DNA of 64,000 nt from Nautilus pompilius (taxonomy: Eukaryota > Mollusca > Cephalopoda > Nautilida > Nautilidae): positions 434,001 through 498,000 of the forward strand of contig JACATO010001120.1 of assembly GCA_018389105.1 (NCBI GenBank). Direction: 5' to 3'. The notes below the pieces were generated by a model. That model ran no database searches. It saw only the letters and a program-made list of their open reading frames with translations, and was not told the DNA's origin. Both the position numbers and the translations under genes were made by a program. Of this stretch, positions 57,889 to 64,000 are shown in pieces. Each line of letters begins with the position of its first letter. The first letter of the stretch is position 1.

Positions 57889-60800
57889 CTACAAAAATGT
57901 GCAAAACGCTGGCAAATCAGATGCAGCAAAACACAAACTGTCAGGTAAGAAAAGCCATTGCAACTTCTCAACGAACCAAAAAGGCTCAGCCTCCATTTTT
58001 CCACTTGATACCAAATTTGTTACAAAAATTATGCTTCAAACTACAGACAAACAGATTGTTTTAGGCAGTTATAGATCCATCGCACACTAAATACTTAAGG
58101 ATGAATGTGAACCAGCTCACCTTTCGAAGCTGACGTCTTGAAACCAGTCCATCACAGCAGTTCAGCTCGCCCAGTCCACCGACCTTCTTCAGTCTTTTGC
58201 TTGGGGGCGGCTTGCCGTCACCGCTCCCCTGACAACCATCCTGCGGAGATCTTGACTTTCCATGCAAAGGAACATGACGATTTTGGTGACTCACATCGAT
58301 GTTGATGCATCTACATTCTTTAAAGGCTTTCCACTCAGTCTCAGGTGCATCCCCATCAAATGGGCACAACTCTACCATGCATTGATGTTTGCGCTGCAAC
58401 CACTTCCGTACAGCTGCAAAAGTAAACAAAGAAATTAAGATTCATTTAGGAGACAGTAGAGCTTTCTGCTAATTAAGAAACCAGCTTTGAGATTTGTGTT
58501 TGAAATTTATCAGGAGCATATTGATGAAACATTCATGTAATAAGACAGGTCAAAAGAGCAAGAAGTTTACAGCTAATACAGATGGAGTCCTTCTGCCTCA
58601 AAAATAAGCCTGTACCACATTCTTTAAAAAACAAACATCCACCTTCAACAATTCATATAGGGTAACCATTCTATGAATCCACAAAATGCTGGCAAAATAA
58701 AAACACTTCACCGAAATTCAAGGAAATAAAATTATGAGGATGGATAAAATACAAGAGTAAACAGGAAAACAACAAGAATCTTTTAGGAAGCCTCTTCTAT
58801 TCTAACAGTCCTAGAGTACAAAACCTATTCCCTCTACCCATACACAATGCATCTTCATTGTCTATTGCCAGAATTGTAGGGCTTAGTACAGAAATGGTGA
58901 GGGTTAACTCAAAAATCCACCACAAGAATTGCTTCCTCTATGAGAAACATTTTCAAACAAAGCAGTTCCAGAAGGATGAGTTATTTCAAGATTTTGTCAG
59001 GTCGAAATGCACGAAGTGAACTGTTGAGAAGAACTGTGCACCGATATTTGTGCCTTATGTAAAATTATTTTTCAACAGGCAGATTCACACAAATAGTTTA
59101 TTATTATTATTATTCTTGTTTTGTTTTTTTTTTCTAATATTTTTCTAGATGTGATTAAAAAAGAAACACCAAGGAAAGAAAATATAAATGACTATTACAT
59201 TGTCCATATGCATTATTATTTCTGAACCCTTTAGAAAGTTGGTCTATTTAACTATTTTCCAAAGAACACCTATAGTTACATTGATAATGATTGTATATGG
59301 TTCTCCTTAATTGAAGGGCTGATCATCAAAAATGTGACAATAGAGTTTTTGTTTGTATTTTCAGTCTCTGATTCTGCCCACACAGACCAAACTCGTTTCC
59401 CAAATGAAAAACTGTTATAAACATTCTGGATGCCTGTTTTCCACCAAACATCTGCAACTGTCATGTACAACTGTAGACACAGATGAGGGAGGAGTTGTGG
59501 GCCATAGCGCTTCCCATCTTTAGCAGGGAGAAGCACCTACTAGAACTCTATGGCAAGACACCCGCTTGATATAGTACAGCAAGAAAAAACTATGCTAGAA
59601 AAGTCTGCCAAACAAAATAAGTCAGCTTCCACCAGCGCTTAGCATATGATTTGCATTTTAAAAAGTAGTTATTAACAACTATCACCCATAATTAACATAA
59701 TAAGCATCACCATGATATGGCGACCTCATGTAAGTCATGTTGGCTAGAATAACATGTACTACCAAAACAGAAATATAAATCCAACGAGAACTATTATACA
59801 CCAGTAATGCTAGTACACAAATACTGAAGATGGTATCTTTGAAACTTGTTTTTTTTTTTAAAAAAAAAAAAGGATGAACAAATTTCCAGCTAGACATCAT
59901 TAGGAGAATGGCTGCATCCTGCCCTTTTTTCTGAGTGTAATGGCCAATGATTTGAGGAAGTTGTAAACTGCTGTCACCAATAATATAAAACTACCAACAG
60001 GGGGAGAGCCAAATTATGAATTACAGGTTGCACTTCATTCCTCTACCCACAAGCGGGCTCTTAATACAAATCTCTCCCAATTCTGTACCCTTCATTCCAC
60101 TTATAATTGGGAGTGGTGGCTGATGCACTTCAAGCAAAGATCGACAGACCTCCTTTAAAAGAAATTACCGCCCTTTAGCTATCGTGAAAGGGGCTATCCT
60201 AGCTGAGAAATAGAAAGGTTGGGAAAACAAACACAGAGATCCCAAATCCACACTGGAGTGATCACAGGTGATCAGATAAAAGCAGAGCAAGCGAACACAC
60301 ACAAGCTTGAGAAACATTCCTCACCTCTCTGGATCCGCACTGCTGCTTTCCTCTTCCGCTTCCATTTTCTGCACCGACGCCAAGAATGTTGGATTTTCGC
60401 CGCGTGCTGATTCAGGACCCCTGACCTGGCCACTTCCAGCTGATCGAACTAAACACACACACACACACACACACACAAAAAAAAGTGGATTAAACGACAC
60501 ACCAGCCATTTTCACGAAATGAAATCAAATTCTAAAAAAATACAAACCCTACAAAAACTGGACTTGGAAGCTTCAAAAAAAAAAAAAAAAAATTCCTGGC
60601 TATTTATTTTCATTTTGGAACCATGGCACAGGTGCACCAACCATTAAAGTGGCCACTGTCTATGTTGCAAGACTGATCAAGTACTGAGAACGAAGCAGCA
60701 GCTGCTATCGTGAAATGTCCATCCTTGAGTAAGAATCAAATCCCTTTCTTCGATATGTAAAACAGCCATTTCTATTACTGTTCCACACTGGGAACACAGT

Positions 60801-61340
60801 TTAAAGTTTGGTATTTGTTTATGTTTCTTCTTAACTCTAGAGTGTAGCTCACAAGTATTGTCAGACCACCCATACAATGTGGTACTACAGTTCCTCATGA
60901 AGTTCCATGAGCAAAATTCACAAAAAAATTAAATGAAACTATAACGTGTTAAGTGTTGAACAAGCACCACAAAAGAACAGTCATGTGTGAGATCCGCCCA
61001 AACCCCAGTATACCCTGGTACCCAGCTACTGTGAAGTAATCCCATTCAGTGACCCTTACTTTACTCTGCAATGTCACTATAACTATCACCACACTGACAG
61101 GAAGGAAACTTTCTGTAACTTCCCCATAGAGGTATTGTTTTGTCAAAATTTAAAATTGTGATACATTCAATGTGAAGTGCAATCTCAGGTAAACGGAACT
61201 ATCGAGTCTCACCTGTTGCTGGTTAAGGAATAGTTTTGTTTTACCAAAGTGACTCCTTAAGTATTCCTGGGACATCAAGCCACAGACTTCTTTTATCACC
61301 GCAGCACAGCACTTCCGCATGTGGTGCTCACTGGACAACC
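57781..61340 (-). CDS. Unconventional myosin, C-terminal part (class XIX likely)
   Basis: Four exons on the minus strand, 61,340-61,213, 60,448-60,325, 58,413-58,121 and 57,888-57,781, join in frame with GT-AG introns of 764, 1,911 and 232 bp. The joined product has the end of the motor (HFGKTKLFLNQQQ), the junction FDQLEVARSGVLNQ, two IQ motifs (IQHSWRRCRKWKR and IQRAVRKWLQRK) that bind calmodulin-like light chains, and a tail of about 125 residues. Myosins move along actin using ATP. The upstream motor exons lie beyond 64,000. A short tail with MKFHTRPSVLRNAH near its end recalls the tail of MYO19, the outer-mitochondrial-membrane myosin. The family is near certain; the class is an inference from one motif and tail length. 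Confidence 0.88.
58121..58413 (-). CDS. Myosin exon: second IQ motif and proximal tail
   Basis: The acceptor is TTTACTTTTGCAG ending at 58,414 and the donor is CGAAAG/GTGAGC. The exon completes the IQ motif begun in the previous exon (G joined to CT gives alanine in IQRAVRKW). It then encodes VELCPFDGDAPETEW, a Cys-rich FKECRC segment, a basic S/P-rich stretch with PPPSKRLKK, and LVSRRQLRK. The basic stretch could contact membrane phospholipid or act as a nuclear localisation signal; neither is shown. Confidence 0.88.
60325..60448 (-). CDS. Myosin exon: lever arm with first IQ motif
   Basis: The frame from 60,448 is FDQLEVARSGVLNQHAAKIQ then HSWRRCRKWKRKRKAAVRIQ, ending CAGAGAG/GTGAGG. FDQLE followed by R-x-x-VL is the usual sequence just after the myosin motor, and IQHSWRRCRKWKR is an IQ motif. 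The exon is preceded by TTTAG and a long GT repeat in place of an ordinary polypyrimidine tract. Another frame is also open, but only this one is in phase with both neighbours. Confidence 0.9.
60452..60476 (-). repeat. (GT)n repeat abutting a splice acceptor
   Basis: On the minus strand about 12-13 GT units, preceded by eight T, run directly into TTTAG at the acceptor of the first-IQ exon. In the pre-mRNA this is a UG repeat occupying the position of the polypyrimidine tract. Confidence 0.95.
61213..61340 (-). CDS. Myosin exon: end of motor domain
   Basis: The acceptor is TTTGTCTGTTCAG at 61,341-61,342 and the donor CAACAG/GTGAGA at 61,212-61,211. The 128-bp exon encodes GLSSEHHMRKCCAAVIKEVC, then LMSQEYLRSHFGKTKLFLNQ and QQ. 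The G-K-T-K-x-FL motif marks the converter end of the myosin motor. It starts in phase 1, so a further upstream exon must end after one codon base; none was recognised between 61,343 and 64,000. Confidence 0.9.
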
Positions 61341-62328
61341 CTGAACAGACAAATGTTAAAAGTATACACACATATATACATCTATTTACAAACTATTTTA
61401 AGAAACACTGACAAAGAATCCACAAAATATTTTAAAATGATAAAAAAAAAACATCAAAGAAATGCATTTCTACCATTGTTTTCAATAATAAAAGTTTGTT
61501 TTTTGTTGTTTTTTATCAGGTTATCGATCAAATGATGGTCTTAGTTAAAGTGGAAGACGTCATCGCTCGTCACTGATGTTACAGAAATGTTGTAATTATG
61601 CAAAGCTAAGGACAAGTGGAAGGGGAAGGGATTCACCTATCATGACATTGCGTTAGTAGAATACTCCTTTAAGCATCGACTAAGAAAAGCTTGTTTCAGA
61701 TTCCAAACGGAAACTGGTTTAACTGAAGTTACCACACACACATAGGAGAAAGTTTTGGGAGCAGTTAAAAGAAAGTTTTAAATCGAATCTTGTGTGAGGC
61801 AAAGAGTTTAGTGTTTAATTTAAGAATAAAATACTTTTGAAATGCAAAGACCCCACAATGAAGTCACCGAGTTAATCTGAAGTCAAAATGATTCATACAT
61901 TTGATGCAAGCTAAAAGGTTAGAGTAAAAAAGCAGAACTAACTATGTGGTGAGAAAAGCCCAGAAAAATCTGGAAATTCAAAAATACACTGCATAATCCA
62001 TAGAAAGAGCAAGTTTTTTCAAATAACCACTGACATTCTATCACGAACAGATAAGAGGGGCATAGTTATCCTGTTCTGGAAGATCCAGAATTATCTTCCT
62101 TAACAAAAAAGTGAAAATAACATAATGGTGCCAACACAGGGTACAGCTGGATGCAGAGGAAGTTTCTAAGGAAACAATCCTGATACTATTCAGAAGATTC
62201 TTCAATGATTGTGCATGTACACTAAATTTTGCTTTGGTCCAAATACACACCTGACAGTCTCATCTGTCCATATAAAGTTTTCCATTGACATATCCAGGAT
62301 TCACGATCACTGGCCCAACACAAACATT

Positions 62329-62331
<3 letters not shown>

Positions 62332-62372
<41 letters not shown>
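62332..62372. repeat. (GA)n microsatellite
   Basis: About 40 bp of GA with one GGAG interruption, lying in the presumed myosin intron. Confidence 0.95.
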
Positions 62373-63176
62373 TGTTTTGACAATGTCCCTGCTGCTTGTG
62401 GTATTTTAAGATATTTGCTATGCACTTGCAGATAGGTACCTTGCAACTTCAATCATAGTATCGTTCTTTCTTTCTATTGGCTTCCAGTGTACCTGTCCTT
62501 CACCTTTTCAGCTCTCTCCCTAATCCCAAGGCTTTCCATAACAATCTCTTATAAACAGTTAAACTTTAAATGTTACTAGCTTAGCTATTTCCATACTAGC
62601 AGCCCTCATGCCCAGCACAGGCGATTCTGGCCAGTCTGAAACCACCTAACCCTGATAGCACACTGAGTCCCGATAATATATCAATCTGTTGTGTGTGGCA
62701 AAACAATTACAAATCAGGAAAATCGTAAGAATAGGGCAGTCAATGCCTTCTAATGACTAGAGATGTTCAAGAGATAGAATTATTGTAATGGCATTTGGCC
62801 AAGTTTCACCTCAATGTCCCTAATACATTGCTAGCGAAAATGTTTCTTCAAAAGTAAACTAAACTACATCTTATCTGCTGTTCTGATCTTGCACTTTGAA
62901 TACAATTTCATTTTCCATCTGAAGTCTTAATATCTCAATCTCCACAGACAGACTACTGACTGGTAATTAACCCAAGAGCAACACTGCACCAAGATGACCC
63001 AGCCAATGGCCGAGGTCATCCCCTAATGGACCCTCTTTGTTTAGTTCTTGTTTGCTGTGCCTGTACAGATAACGAAGAAAAGTTATCTGCTATGCGGCAA
63101 AATATATTAACATGCAAATAAAAACATATATTAGAAAACGAGTTTAAATTATGCAATATGATAGAAGTTAAATCAT

Positions 63177-63194
63177 GCTGTGTGTGTGTGTGTG
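63177..63194. repeat. (TG)n microsatellite
   Basis: Nine TG units in the presumed myosin intron. Confidence 0.9.
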
Positions 63195-63651
63195 TTACTA
63201 TAGAAGAGCATAAAAAATTAGGTAATTAGCATGCACACCAAATGATCAGTAAAGAAAAAAAGCAACACAATAGATGAAAGCATTTCCATAGCCAACTGCA
63301 TCTGAAGTCATTAGGTTTACTCACAAAAAAAAAAACAACAACCTTATGCAAAGAGTAGCCACCAACATCTAAACAGTAATGTCCTATAGTTAATCATGAC
63401 AGGAGAGATCACACAAGTCCGCCAGCACACTTAGCAATGGTGTCCGTCTGAGTTCAAAGGAAGAAGCTAAAGCTCAGAAAAAACGTTTAATTTTATCAAG
63501 TGAAGATGAATGAAACAGCTGTTGTTAACAGGCAATAGACAGAGACAAGACAGTGGTTAAAAGTCATTTCACATTGTACTGGGTGGATGACATTTGCATA
63601 CATCCTTAAAAATGTTTTAAAAAAAATTTTTTTTTTTGTTTTGCATTACAG

Positions 63652-63872
63652 AGTATTGTCAGCAGTTATCTTAGAATCCTCCACACACCAGATAGTAGTG
63701 CAGCAACAAGTATCGAGGAACAAGTCGATTTGTCATGCACCAATTTGTCAAAACATGCTTCTAAAGCTTTGGTAAAGCAAGTATCATACACAAGCTCTGG
63801 TCAGGCATCTCTTGACATTGATAGAAAAACCAAATGGATACCAAACCTCCAAGGAATTTCTTGTGATAAACG
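63652..63872 (+). CDS. Possible exon of an unrecognised plus-strand gene
   Basis: A T-rich tract and GCATTACAG (acceptor at 63,650-63,651) precede 73 open codons, from SIVSSYLRIL through DLSCTNLSKHASKAL to IPNLQGISCDK, ending at CG/GTAATT. The next in-frame codon after the donor is a stop, as expected of a real exon end, but also of chance. There is no recognisable domain; the composition is Ser, Lys and Asp rich, like a disordered region. The opposite strand is also open over 63,761-63,979 (METSLNLIQDTG to ILALPKL), so the coding strand is uncertain. It could also be a repeat. Confidence 0.25.
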
Positions 63873-64000
63873 GTAATTGCAGCCTCAAAATCAGCAGGTT
63901 TGACCATCTTTCTCAGAAAGAAAAGCATAGACAATTCATTTATTCCTGTGTCTTGAATCAAATTGAGAGATGTTTCCATTGCTAAGGTTCTGAAAATTCT
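63873..64000. other. Window edge
   Basis: No separate feature is supported. A minus-strand open frame beginning at 63,979 crosses this stretch. Confidence 0.3.

Larger units (their letters stand above)
61343..63651. other. Presumed intron of the myosin gene
   Basis: No sequence like a myosin motor was found on the minus strand here, so the next upstream exon is probably beyond the window. A GA repeat (62,332-62,372) and a TG repeat (63,177-63,194) lie in it. The minus-strand frame at 62,041-62,250 has no motif. Confidence 0.5.

Noticed and set aside
59276-59536. Minus-strand 86-codon frame inside a myosin intron (starts MLLPAKDGKRYG)
   Set aside because: It looks protein-like, but it lacks a good acceptor and donor pair, and phases 60,325 to 58,413 already join correctly without it. 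An alternative exon cannot be excluded.
60321-60515. Alternative frame of the IQ exon (RSAGSGQVRGPESARGE)
   Set aside because: It is open, but its phase does not match the exons on either side, whereas the IQ-encoding frame does.
63761-63979. Minus-strand frame as an upstream myosin motor exon
   Set aside because: No myosin motor motif is present and the sequence does not fit any motor segment I recognise.

Overview
The window is nuclear DNA of an intron-containing invertebrate animal. A lophotrochozoan such as a mollusc is my best guess, but nothing here fixes the taxon. The evidence is GT-AG introns, very low gene density, simple repeats, tRNA-derived SINE-like pieces, and many decayed transposons of kinds common in marine invertebrates. 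No bacterial operon, rRNA gene, CRISPR array or intact tRNA gene is visible.

The only host gene I can support is at the right end on the minus strand. Four exons between 57,781 and 61,340 encode the C-terminal part of an unconventional myosin: the end of the motor domain (FGKTKLFL), a converter/lever junction, two IQ motifs, and a short tail ending at a stop codon. Splice phases agree across all four exons. The short tail and a MKFHTRPSVLRNAH motif in the last exon suggest class XIX (mitochondrial MYO19), but the class is less certain than the family. The rest of the motor lies beyond 64,000. A possible plus-strand exon of an unrecognised gene lies at 63,652-63,872.

The rest is accessory DNA. 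4,595-6,041 is a complete but broken Tc1-like element with terminal inverted repeats and TA flanks. 8,063-8,534 is a minisatellite with 17 exact copies of the palindrome TGACGTCA. About 9,390-10,550 holds a decayed hAT-type transposase. About 15,690-17,215, perhaps to 18,250, is an AT-rich block on the minus strand with remains of a double-jelly-roll-like, virus-like mobile element. 27,545-28,120 (+) and 39,560-40,100 (-) are two diverged copies of one Tc1-like family. 36,950-37,420 is another Tc1 remnant. About 42,160-46,620 is a decayed Helitron split by a mariner element (42,310-43,592) flanked by TA. Three more Tc1/mariner-type fossils lie between 50,170 and 53,520.

Base composition divides the window. 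From 1 to about 49,900 CpG is common; from about 50,000 to 64,000 it is sparse except in exons. A YY1-like motif (CAAGATGGCGGC) sits at the boundary. In invertebrates CpG loss usually marks methylated gene bodies, so the right 14 kb may be a transcribed domain larger than the myosin exons alone.
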